Assembly: GCF_035083965.1 (NCBI RefSeq)
Contig: NC_089723.1
Location: 31,065,193 to 31,129,192 of the forward strand
Direction: 5' to 3'
Length of the DNA: 64,000 nt
DNA from: Branchiostoma lanceolatum
Taxonomy: Eukaryota; Chordata; Leptocardii; Amphioxiformes; Branchiostomatidae
Shown here: one piece after another, positions 46,786-57,600 of the stretch
How the letters are laid out: each line of letters opens with the position of its first letter
Position numbering within the stretch: position 1 is the first letter of the stretch
The notes under the pieces: generated by a model
Told to the model about the DNA's origin: nothing
Databases searched by the model: none
Seen by the model: only the letters and a program-made list of their open reading frames with translations
Position numbers and translations under genes: made by a program

Positions 46786-49280
46786 ATGGCAGAGAGCACT
46801 GTCCGACAGTGGAGCAGTCATGACGTGCAGGCATGGCTTCTGAGTCTGAACATACCATGGTAGGTTCATACATGTTGTTAGCCTGGTATTCAGAGACATC
46901 CTAGTCTCTAAGACTAGCTCCGGTCTCGGCAGCTCTTCTTGTTGCCGCCCTGCCAAATAGTCTATCCCCAATTCATAATAGGTTGAGAGAACATGTAGAT
47001 GTTCATATAGAATATACGCAAGAGCTCTGATTGGTTCTGAGTCGCATTACGAGAAGCACTAGTGTAACTGGGATCAAACTTCTCAAAGCCTGTTTGAACT
47101 CAGTTAGTTACCATGCCAGTACAAAGGACCATGTGCATGACTCGTAGCTTATCAGAGCTCTTGCATATATTTAAAAAAAATATGCAAATTAATTCTAACT
47201 GTTAAAATAGATCTACATGTAGTACTGTTAAGTGTACTAGGTTTTGACAAAGTTCATGATAACTGTTCTCTGTTTGCAGTGGCGCCCCCTTGTTGCAGAC
47301 AGTAGATGGCAGGTTTTTGTACCAGCTCCACTCCCTCAGGGCTGAGGCAAGTACTTGGTGCTTCAGTTACCAATTTGCAATAAAATCGGAGGCAGACACA
47401 ATTTGGCAGATATACATTTTCTTTATGGCTTAGGAGTATGATTTTAATAAATTCCATGTCATTTTCCAAATTTGGTCCATACATGTACATGTACGTGCAC
47501 ATGTCTATTAATGCCAGTTTTACTTTAAATATTCGTACCATGATGGAACTCGTGTTGGATCCACTCACTAATCGTTTAACGTAACATCCCCTGATTGGTT
47601 GAAAACTAATTAATTGACAGATGTTGGTAAAGCAGGAGATTAATTTAATGCCTGGATTAGCATACAGGAGAAAGATCAGTGTCACCAGCCAAATCTAAGT
47701 ATGATCATATATCTTTTTTTTACAATATATAGTGTAAATGAAAAGAGAACCCAAAAGGTGGGAAGTTTTAACTTTCAGTTTTCCAAAGACAAAGCAGATT
47801 TTTCAAATTTGTCAAAACTGCCCTGTAGCCATCAATGGATATATGATTGGCAAGCTTCCACCAAAGCCCTGCAAACATGTATGTTGTACAAAATGAGCCA
47901 GTTTCAAAACGTATTTGAATATTTCAGTCAATTTGTTGTGCTATTAAACATCAATACATTATCCTCTTAAAAGACAACTTAAATAATTACTGTTCTTGTT
48001 GTAATATATGGAAGTGTTCAATACTATTTCATAATTTTGTCTTAAAGGCAGCCAGAGCATTTTATGAGGCTTGAAAACTGGAAATATTCTGGTTGCTGTA
48101 ATCTTTATGAAATTGACATTCAATGCCACTGTTTACCACATTTGCGTGCGGATTTCTTATCCAAAGTGCTCAAAAGCGACACAAAACTAAAGCTACATGG
48201 TGATATTTTAGTTTCACACGCCTAGTGTAAATAGACCGATACCATAACACCACCCACCTCCCTCAAAACGTAGAAATGCAGATTAAAACATAGAAATGCA
48301 AATATTTGCCGGACATGCAGTCACTCTCTCATTGGTCAAACCGCTAATTGTGATGGACAGTCAGGATCAGTCTATCAGTTCTAACCACATAACGACATTG
48401 TATCTTTACTCCTTTAATGTCTATATGTAATAGTATAGCGTTATTGAACCTTACTATGTGTCAGAATGACTAGAAATTTGAGTTTTTTTAATTCAAGTTT
48501 CAAGCCTCATAAATTGCTCCGGATGCCTTTAACATGATGAGACATCATTGGCTACTAAATATTTAGTTTTAGAAAACAATATATAGTGCATCAGTACACA
48601 GAGTTTTGTAGCATTTCAAATCTTACATTATGGTGCCTTTGTTCTTCCAGGCACCGGAATTCTTTTATCAATGTCTTTGGAGAGACCTTGGCTTTGAAGA
48701 CCTACGAGACCTTCTGAACTTCGCAGATGCACTCAAAAGTCTCCTGGCACATGATTCTGTCTTGTCTGCTCCTTCAAGACATGACACTGTCGACACAGAT
48801 CAAAAGACATCTTCTCCAAAAGTGGACAAACCAGTACAACCCATTAAAGAAGCCAAAATGACTGCAGCTCTAACTGAGGTGAATTTAGCTTCTGAGCCAG
48901 AGTCTGCAGTCCCCACTGCAACGGAAGAAGCAGGAACTGGTAAAGCCTCTGTACAAGACATCCCTGGTGATAAGGAGTCGATTTCTCTGGAGCAGGGTGT
49001 TCCACCTTCCCTTCAAGACGAAGGTGCTAGAGCGGAATCACCTGCACTGACAGCTGCTTTACAAGGCCTTCCACCTGTCACGGCAGGTGCCACAGCGGCA
49101 CCTGTACCAGAGGTGTCATCCGCAGAATTTGCGGCCATTCTGAAAAGGGAACTTGCCGTAGCTCTGGAGCGTACCTCTCGAGGGTCCCCCTCCCCACCAC
49201 CAACACGTCAACAGAGCACTCACTTAAAGGATGAGTCAGAAGACAAGACAGACACTAAGGGAAAAGATGGAAAAAACTGA
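46786..49280 (+). CDS. SAM-domain protein with long disordered tail (3 exons)
   Basis: Exons 46786-46859, 47280-47346 and 48651-49280; phases agree and the product is 256 residues. An in-frame TAA lies 15 bases before the ATG. The second intron uses a GC donor in strong context (GAG|GCAAGT). Residues 6-78 form a SAM domain: VRQWSSHDVQAWLLSL, then GAPLLQTVDGRFLYQL and LWRDLGFEDLRDLLNF. SAM domains mediate protein-protein or occasionally RNA contacts, often by polymerising. Residues about 83-256 are low-complexity, rich in Ser, Pro, Glu and Ala, with an Ala-rich helix (SAEFAAILKRELAVALERT, near 213) and a Lys/Asp-rich end. I do not recognise the specific orthologue. A TTAA-flanked MITE sits in intron 2. 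The gene is convergent with POLR3C. Confidence 0.8.
48046..48528. mobile_element. TTAA-flanked MITE in intron 2 of the SAM gene
   Basis: Terminal inverted repeats of about 34 bp: AGGCAGCCAGAGCATTTTAT on the left, AGGCATCCGGAGCAATTTAT read inward on the right. TTAA flanks both ends (48,042-48,045 and 48,529-48,532), as in piggyBac-type insertions. No coding. Confidence 0.72.
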
Positions 49281-49288
49281 GTCTACAA

Positions 49289-49551
49289 TCAGGGGTGTCT
49301 GAGTATTCATACGAATCTTACGGAATACATTGAGTTTTACGGAATATTTCATGGAATTAACACAATTTTTCACAAAGAATCAGAGGAATTTACAGAATTC
49401 ATACGATCCAAATCTAGAAAATACAAATCTAAAGGAATTCATAGTACAAGTTTTATTAAAAGTAAGAATCGTATGAATTCCGTAAAATTTGTATGTTTCT
49501 TAGTAGTGGATCGTATGAATTCCACTTGTATGTGTACTTAGGTATCCCTGA
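49289..49551. mobile_element. Small inverted-repeat element (263 bp) after the SAM gene
   Basis: TCAGGGGTGTCTGAGTA at the left and TCAGGGATACCTAAGTA read inward at the right are inverted. CAA on both sides may be a target duplication. The interior is made of GAATTC and CGTATGAATTCC repeats in both orientations. Confidence 0.5.
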
Positions 49552-49574
49552 CAATGGGCTATTCTGCTGTTGTT

Positions 49575-51474
49575 ATGTTTCACCATCGAAACATATTGTT
49601 ATGTTTAGCCATACCTAGTATGGCTCAACATATTGTTTTTGTTCATTATGTTTAGCCATACCTAGTATGGCTCAACATATTGTTTTTGTTCACGTTCTTC
49701 TTCTTCTCCTCCTGCCAAATCTTCAAATGGAATCTACTCCGTCAGTTTTGGGCCAAACAACCTGAAATTTGGCATGTAGGTAAAGATGGCAAATACCCTT
49801 AGGTGATTTTTCATTTGTTTCGAAACAGGCCTTAAAAACATTTTTATGGAGGTTTTTTGGGGCATTTTTAGACAATTTTTATATTTTGGGCTCCTGTGCC
49901 CTGGTATTGCAAGCAAGTGACCTGAAATTCGGTACAAGGGTGCCTTGAACATGTCCCTACAGGACTTCAATCACATTTCTGGTGTACATCACTTCAGAAT
50001 GCTTCATTTTGGGGACTTTTGGACCCATTTTCAGACCAAAAACAGGCCAAAAGTGGTATCCACGTTCCATGTTCTATTTGCTGCTGGCCAAGGAATCCAT
50101 GTTCTATCTAAGGATCCCCACGTTCCATTTGCTACTGGCCAAAGAACACTGTTCTTTTAGGTTAACTGAGGTCATATTGCAGGAACACACGCAAGCCTTT
50201 GCAGTAAGAAGCTCTTGGGGTCTCGCAGAACTTGTAGAGAGAGTTTTTGTACGGGTGATTTTGGAACAGTCCATTTATGCATCAGGAGGGAGATTGTCGA
50301 AGTATAATGCTCTCGCAAATGTTGCCTTTCTACATGCAGTTAATATTTCGATTTGCCCAGGTGTTATTTTGGGACATCCCACTTCTTGCATGGGGAGGAG
50401 TATGGCTAAACATGCTGTATTTGCTCAGGGGCAAATGACGGCCTTTCTAGTGTTCTTCTTCTTCTTCTTCTCCTCCTGCCAAATCTTCAAATCGATTCAA
50501 CTCCGCCATTTTTTAATCAACCGACCTGAAATTTGGCATGGAGGTAAAGAAGGCAAATACCCTCAGGTGATTTTAAAATTGCTTTGAAACAGGCCTTAAA
50601 ATCATTTTTATGGAGGTTTTTTGGGGCATTTTCAGGCAATTTTTATATTTTGGTCTCCTGTGCCCTGGTATTACAAGTAAATGACCTGAAATTCGGTACA
50701 ATGTTGCCTTGAACATGTCCCTACAGGACTACAATCACATTTCTGGTGTACATCACTTCAAAATGCTTCGTTTTGGGGACTTTTGGACCCATTTTCAGAC
50801 CAAAAATGGGTCAAAAGTGCTGTCCCCGTTCCATGTTCTATCTTAGAATCCATGTTCTATCTAAGGTTCCGGGCGTTCCATTTGCTGCTGGCCAAAGAAC
50901 ATGTGTTCTTTTTAGGTTACCTGAGGTCATGTTGCGGGTAAACACGCAAGCCTTTGCAGTAAGAAGCTCTTGGCGTCTCGCAGAACTTGTAGAGAGAATT
51001 TTTTTGCACGGGTGATTTTGGAACAGTCAATTTATGCATCGGGAGGGAGATTGGCAAAGTATGATGCTCTTGCAAATGTTGCCTTCCTACATGCAGTTAA
51101 TATTTCGATTTGCCCAGGGGTTATTTTGGGACAGCCCACTTCTTGCATGGGGAGGAGTATGGCTAAACATGCTGTATTTGCTCAGGGGCAAATGACGGCC
51201 TTTCTAGTTTTTGTCAGGTTTCTTCTCCTCCTTCTCCTTCTCCTCCTTCTGTCAAATCTTCAAATCGCTTCTTCTCGGTCGTCCGTCGACCAAATTAGCT
51301 GAAATTTGGTATGCAGGTAGAGTACGTGTATACCCCTAGACCCTTTTTCAATTTTTTTGATATAAGTTTTTAAAATGATTTTATCGAGGTTTTTGGTCAT
51401 TTTCAGACAAAAGTCGCACATTATGGCCTCCAGTGCCGTGGTGTTTGAACCCAAGGACCTGAAATTTGGTTTAG
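49575..51474. repeat. Tandem repeat block with about 765-bp units
   Basis: It starts with two copies of a 45-bp unit around CCATACCTAGTATGG, then units beginning CTTCTTCTCCTCCTGCC with starts near 49,711, 50,475 and 51,249. Each full unit ends with GCTGTATTTGCTCAGGGGC then GACGGCCTTTCTAGT, and that tail reappears at 53,667-53,706, closing the third unit after the 127-bp array. Several open frames (e.g. 49,982-50,587) are repeat sequence and match each other, with no known domain. Confidence 0.82.
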
Positions 51475-52260
51475 ACCCCGTTCACACTCAATTTTTTCAA
51501 TCGCGATTGAAGTATAATCGCGATTGTTCGATCCGATCGCGATTGAACGCAAAGAAACTTTTGCGTTCACACTGCTTTTCGCCAAGTGGATTAAAGTACG
51601 CCGTGATCCGATCGCGATTGAAGCACGATTGAAGCATGCTATCGGTGATCATCTGGTAAATGTTGTTGTCCTTGTTGTCCTTATTTTGTGTCTATTTTTC
51701 CGCTACACATTGTCACTTGGTGCGGTAAATGTCCCTCTTTCGGTGACATTTCCCCAGTTTGGCCTGCACCTCCTCTCTCCCCCAGATTGCGATGAGGACC
51801 CTGGTCTCCTCATCGCGCCATCTGCCACCAGCTGAAGTTGCTGACGGAGTTTTATTCTTCTTCTTGGGCATTGTTGACGATGAAAAGTTGTTGTTGTTGT
51901 AACAGAGCGATCTGACGTGCGGATTGGGTTTGTTTTCCCACGCGATGCGAACTATGACCCCACGTACCCGCATGTATGACCTCCCACCCCCGGAACCAGC
52001 CGAAATCTCCGCCGATCGCGATGGAATGAATCGTAGTTGTGTTCACACTCAAAATTTGATAGGATTGGATTGGATCCGATCTCGATTAATCCAATCAAAC
52101 TACCTCCGGAGGTAGTTACAATCCAATCGCGATTGGATCGTTTTGGATCGTTCCAATCGCGATTGGGAGCGTTCACACTGAAAAAATCAATCGCGATCGG
52201 ATCGATTCAATCGCGATTATACTTCAATCGCGATTGAAAAAAATGAGTGTGAACGGGGTC
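51474..52260. mobile_element. PIF/Harbinger element (787 bp) with Myb-like ORF remnant
   Basis: Terminal inverted repeats of about 53 bp with one mismatch, starting GACCCCGTTCACACTCA, followed by TCAATCGCGATTGAAG-type strings; TTA on both sides (51,471-51,473 and 52,261-52,263). TCGCGATTG and its complement occur many times near both ends. It is inserted in the third 765-bp unit. Confidence 0.88.
51713..51973 (-). pseudogene. Myb/SANT-like DNA-binding ORF remnant of the Harbinger element
   Basis: An 86-codon frame contains GRWRDEETRVLIAIWG followed by EVQAKLGKCHRKRDIY, the start of a trihelix/Myb-SANT domain as found in the second protein of Harbinger transposons, which helps the transposase reach DNA. 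It stops soon after, so only part of the domain remains and no DDE transposase is present. Confidence 0.6.
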
Positions 52261-52489
52261 TTAGTTGTGCATTGGATATTTACCCAAAGGACCCCCTTAT
52301 TTTTTTTGGTATACACTACTTCAAAATGATTTATTTTGCAATTTTTTCATGGAATTTTTGGTTATTTTGCAAGAACTAGGTCATATTGTAACATAAGCCC
52401 TCCTACACTTCCCCTGTCTGGGAGTTAAAACTAAGTAGATGTGAGGTGGTAGCTCTACTAATGGTATTACAGAAAGTTATATGTACCTT

Positions 52490-53560
52490 ATGTTACATGG
52501 TACAGATGTTATATTTCAGATGTAGGTACCTATAGGAAAGGTGAATACACCTGACAATAAATTATGCTAATGAGGACCTAATTTGCATAATGTATGCATA
52601 AAGTTCTATGTCCCTTATCGTAAAAGCTGCGGATGTCATCTTTGAGATGTAGGTACCTTTAGGAAAGGCGAACACACCTGGCCATAAATTATGCTAATGA
52701 GGACCTCATTTGCATGATTTATGCATAAACTTGTAATTCCCTTACCGGAAAAGCTGCAGATGTCAGATTTGAGATGTAGATACCTTTAGGAAAGGCGATC
52801 ACACCTGGCCATGATTTATGCTAATGAGGACCTCATTTGCATAATTGATGCATAAACTAGTATTTCCCTTACCGTAAAAGCTGCGGATGTCATCTTAAAG
52901 ATGTAGGTACCATTAGGAAAGGTGAATGCACTGGCCAAAAATTATGCTAATGAGGACCTCATTTGCATAATTTATGCAGAAACTTGTATTTCCCTTACCG
53001 TAAAAGCTGCAGATGTCATATTTGAGATGTAGTTAGCTTTAGGAAAGGTACACACACCTGGCCATGAAATATGCTAATGGGGACCTCATTTGCATAATTT
53101 ATGCATGAAGTTGTATTTCCCTTACCGTAAAAGCTGCGGATGTCATCTTGAAGATGTAGGTACATGTAGGACAGGTGAAAGCACCTGGACATAACTTATG
53201 CTCATGCGGACCTCATTTGCATAAATTATGCAGAAACTTGTATTTCCCTTACCGTAAAAGCTGCAGCTGTCATATTTGAGATGTAGCTACTTCTGGACAG
53301 GTGAACACACCTGGCCATGAATTATGCTAATGAGGACCTTTTTTGCATAATTTATGCATAAACTCATATTTTCCTTACCGTCAAAGCTAGTGATGTCATA
53401 TCTGACATGTAGGTACCATCAGGAAAGGTCAGGAAACCTGTCCATAAATTATGTTAATGAGGACCTCGTTTGCATAAGTTATGCAGAAACTTCATAATAC
53501 CCTTACAGTCAATGCTAAGGATGTCATATTTGAGGTGTAGGTAATGGGAGGGGAATATCC
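52490..53560 (+). repeat. 127-bp tandem repeat, eight units, each with palindromic octamer motifs
   Basis: ATGCTAA anchors lie at 52,564, 52,691, 52,818, 52,944, 53,071, 53,198, 53,324 and 53,451 (126-127 apart). Most units carry ATGCTAATGAGGACCTCAT then TTGCATAA, a near-palindrome whose halves contain the octamer ATTTGCAT and its near match. Other shared motifs are CCCTTACCGTAAAAGCTGC and GATGTAGGTACC. The same family, in reverse, is at 6,861-7,420. Confidence 0.9.
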
Positions 53561-54654
53561 TGCATTTTCCCGACTATGTTGCCATTCTAGTTTCAGTATA
53601 TTTCAATTTGCCCAGCTATTATTTTGCGACAGCCCATTTTTGCATGGGGAGGGGTATTGGCGAAACATGCTGTATTTGCTCAGGGGCAAATGACGGCCTT
53701 TCTAGTTCATCCATAATTTTTGTTAAAGCCCCTTTCACACCCACAAACAAAACCTGCACAAGCTGGGCTGCAGGCAGTAGTTTTCTTTCATTGGTCTTAT
53801 CCCATTCATCATAACTGATGGCCTATATTTGCACCAGTCATACGGAGTGATAAATCCACGACGTGAACCGAGGCTCGAGTGGCGTACGCGGCGACTCTCC
53901 GGCGTCAGGCTTGATCAAGACTGGTTTCACACAGTGCCAGTATCCGAATCACCAGCCGACCTGGACTCCACACTATGTGCTATTTTTGTAAATCCCTGTT
54001 ATGGGACAAGACATGGCCTGAATACTGATTACACTGGATCCAGATAGTACTCACTGTACTATCTGACTTTTTCTGTGATTATATAAAGTTACCAGTACAA
54101 CATAAGATTTGTTATATCCTACTTGTAGCAAGATATCTCTTGGTTCTGCTAATAAATTAAAGATTAAGTCATTTTTAAACTTTTCTTCTGCAATTTGAAT
54201 CAAAATGTGAAGATAAAATGAAACAGTTGCACCCATTTAACAAAAAGAATCCCAGTTACTCAGCCTGTAATTTTGCATCCATGTACAATGACAATATCAG
54301 AACCAGCAGCTCTTTAATTTTTCTTTAATTTCATTGTGTCAACAAGGAAAAAACAGACATTGACAAATGCAGCAAAGAATGTATGATTATTATAATGAAT
54401 GTTTGCTTTGAAACACTGTGCAGAAGTAACTGTTACACAGCGTATGAAGTTATTCTAGACTTAGTCTAGTAATTTCAGATTGCGTTCCTTCTGACGTAGC
54501 CGTAAGGTGGTTACAAGATAGTCACATCTCAGAGTTCTGTCAACTTCGTGTAAAACTAGTCTAAGAGTTCCATGACCTCATAGCTTCGTATTGGCGAAGG
54601 TACCTAATCATGTAATAGACATTCTGATTTGAATTCTTTTAATATGTAAATTGG

Positions 54655-57600
54655 TTAATACAGGACCATTGCTTCTGAACCAGGGAGGTAACTCTCCAGC
54701 AGGAAAATCGTCTCGTCCAGTTGAAGTTCGCTCTGTTCTAATCTGAAAATCAAAAATAATTGTCATAAGAATAACATCCATTTGAAGTACAGCCAGTACA
54801 TGTAGGTACGTGTATACAGTCATGTATACTGAGGCTGTTGTGCCTTGTTAAATTCTCAAGGTATACCTCCTTGATCACCGGACCCCCATTTTACGTTCCT
54901 TCCGAAAGAAGAAAGCAGCTCCAACCAGGATGCATGCCCTTCCTTGCATTTGAACCGGGGTCTCCCAGTTACCAACTAATTAGCAACTAATAACGGTGAA
55001 GCCGCTACCAATTGAGCTAAAGGAACATCCTTTAATCCTCATCACAATAGTTACTAACAGTAACGGTAACATTGTATATTTGATTGAATGAACTTTGATT
55101 AGTAGTAAATTGATTAAATGAACTTTAATTAGTAGTAAAGTTCCAATATTTAAGGATGATTAGAGAGTAACATTTTAGTACAGTGCCAAATATCGCCTTT
55201 GACCCAATCCTGACATCACACATCCTGAAGGAAAGTAGGTCAAGTTTCTAAGGCAGATTGAAGAAAATTGAATTTTCAGTGATCATGAGTTTCTCTTGAG
55301 TTGGAGGAAAATCCAATTGCAACTCTATATTGATTACGTATCCTACAAACAAAGATTAGATTCACGAAGCCGTTACCTTAAATTGTAGATCAAACAGTTG
55401 TAAAGTTGCGGCAAAATCCAATTTCAAATCTACTATAATTTTAAACAGCTTCAATCCTATTTTCTGATTAGGCGGACCCAAGCTAGACTGTTAATGCAAT
55501 CATCCCTCAGCGTTGTTACAAAATGAGCCCAAGACCTAAAAAAACCCCACTAGATAATCAAAACCAGAACTCAAGATGCAGAAGTTCAGCTACAGCTCTG
55601 TAGAAATCAACTTGAATGGGGGACCATCACCAAACTTTTCCTTCATTTGCTTACATCTATTGACATATATCTAATATCACATCCATCCATAACTTCTTGC
55701 CAGTTATGCTGTCCACAAACCGAACCACACTCCAACGGCACCGAGTTCAGCGGACACTTACTTGTTGATGTCATGTTTGAGCTTGTTGAGCTGTTGTCTC
55801 TCCGGCGGTGTGATCATCTCCTCCACTTCAGACATCTGCGTGGTGTCGGCACCAGAGCTCTGCAGGGACGCAGAGATGGCGTCCACTCTCTGGGACTTCT
55901 CAACGAGCCGCCTACATGGGAACACGGCGACAGTGAAATAACATAAATTTGAAGATCACATTAAGAAATCTTCAGATTGTTTGAAACAATCTCCAGATTG
56001 TTTGAAACAATCTTCAGATTGTTCAAAACCAATCTGAAAACAATCTGAAGATTCTTTCAAACAATCTGAATATTCTTTTAAACAATCTAAAGATTTTCCA
56101 TAAGATCTGAAGTTGTTCACAAAATATCAACTCTGTAAGTATAAGCTGTCAAAGGCTACAAGCATTTGTCCAAAGTGCAATATTTTATCCAAAATTAATC
56201 TGGAGGGTGTTTGATATTAATTTGGGTAATTAACTATTGAGGTATACAATCATCTGTACTGTGACAAAGTGTGAATCTGTGACAGTTTCCTATTCTGTTG
56301 AGGAAAGTATGACCTGACCAGCTGTGGGAATTCCATTGGTAATCAATTCAGTCTCTTTTCTACAGTTCAACACTCTTTCACAAAACACCATACCTGACTG
56401 TCGCCATTCTTCTTACCAAAGTTGCCAATCATACATCTAACCTATTCCCAGTACAAAATCTAAGAGAAAGCAGATATCTTTCAACACCCCAGCGCGAATA
56501 CATATCCCTGGAGGTGACGCTGTAAATAACAGTCGCCCTCCTGACACCTCAGACTCAATGGTCTAATAACGTTGCCTTTGATATTTGGCTGAGTCTTTTC
56601 ATCCCCTTGTACAGAGGAGCCCGTCGCACATTGATTTCCCCACCTGTTTTCTGTGTTCTCGTGCTCTCTACGGCTGATGAGGTTCCCCATCGCCTGTGGA
56701 CAAAGGCAGAGACAGGACCATTAGGGTGACTATTTATCACATGTAATTCTCCCTTGCCCTGGACACTAATGGAACATCCATTTGTTGTAAATCAACCATT
56801 CAAGCAAAGTTATGGGGGTGAACAGGAGTCCGGCTTGTTATTTGTAGACGAGAATTCGGCGACACAGCATGTATACCATTTATGACGGTCTCAGTGATGG
56901 GTTTTGAAGTAGAATAAAACATGCTGCACGGATGAGCAAAAAAAAGAGGACCAGGGTGAAGTATTTTACTTCTGCTACAGTCTTATCTGTATCTGTATCT
57001 CCAGCGGTGCAGTAAAGAAATACAGACATCTATATAGTCGGTTTAACTGCCCTTCGGCGTAATACACCGGCTTCAAAGGCACGTGGCACAGCAGCAGATG
57101 GTTGTATGGCACTGCTGAATGACCTGTCACACCTAACCTTTGTCCATCTAACTGTGTGCACTGTTTAAAACTATCAAATGAGGATTCCTCCACTGTACTT
57201 GGCGGCAACAAGTTTCACTCTACGATCATAGTTCAGGGGAAAACAAATTTTTTTGGAACACCTCAATTCTGGGTTCATAACTTTGGTCCTTGAAGGCAGA
57301 ATTGAACGCTAATGGGAGGTCTTAATAAAACAAACACAAAAATCTACTGTTTTTGTTCTTTTCTGATCTGGTATTAGATACATTTGAATTATATACTTGG
57401 TAGTCTTAACTACATGTACATAGTGCAAAGACAGTGCAAAGACAGAGCAAAGACAGAGCATAGCCTTGAAATGACTAAAGGGCCTTTAAAGTTCATTGAC
57501 CCCATTGATCCAATTTTTTCTTTATTCATATTTGATCACAACATCTTCTGATCTTCTGTTTATTTGTAATAAATGTTGAACTAAAACTTAAGGTGAAAAA

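Noticed and set aside
49982..50587. 201-codon plus frame and its partner at 50,746-51,302
   Set aside because: Both are copies of the 765-bp tandem unit; similarity reflects the repeat, and the frames differ between units.
54930..55029. Functional tRNA gene
   Set aside because: A and B boxes exist but extra bases disrupt the cloverleaf and the body matches two other SINE copies.
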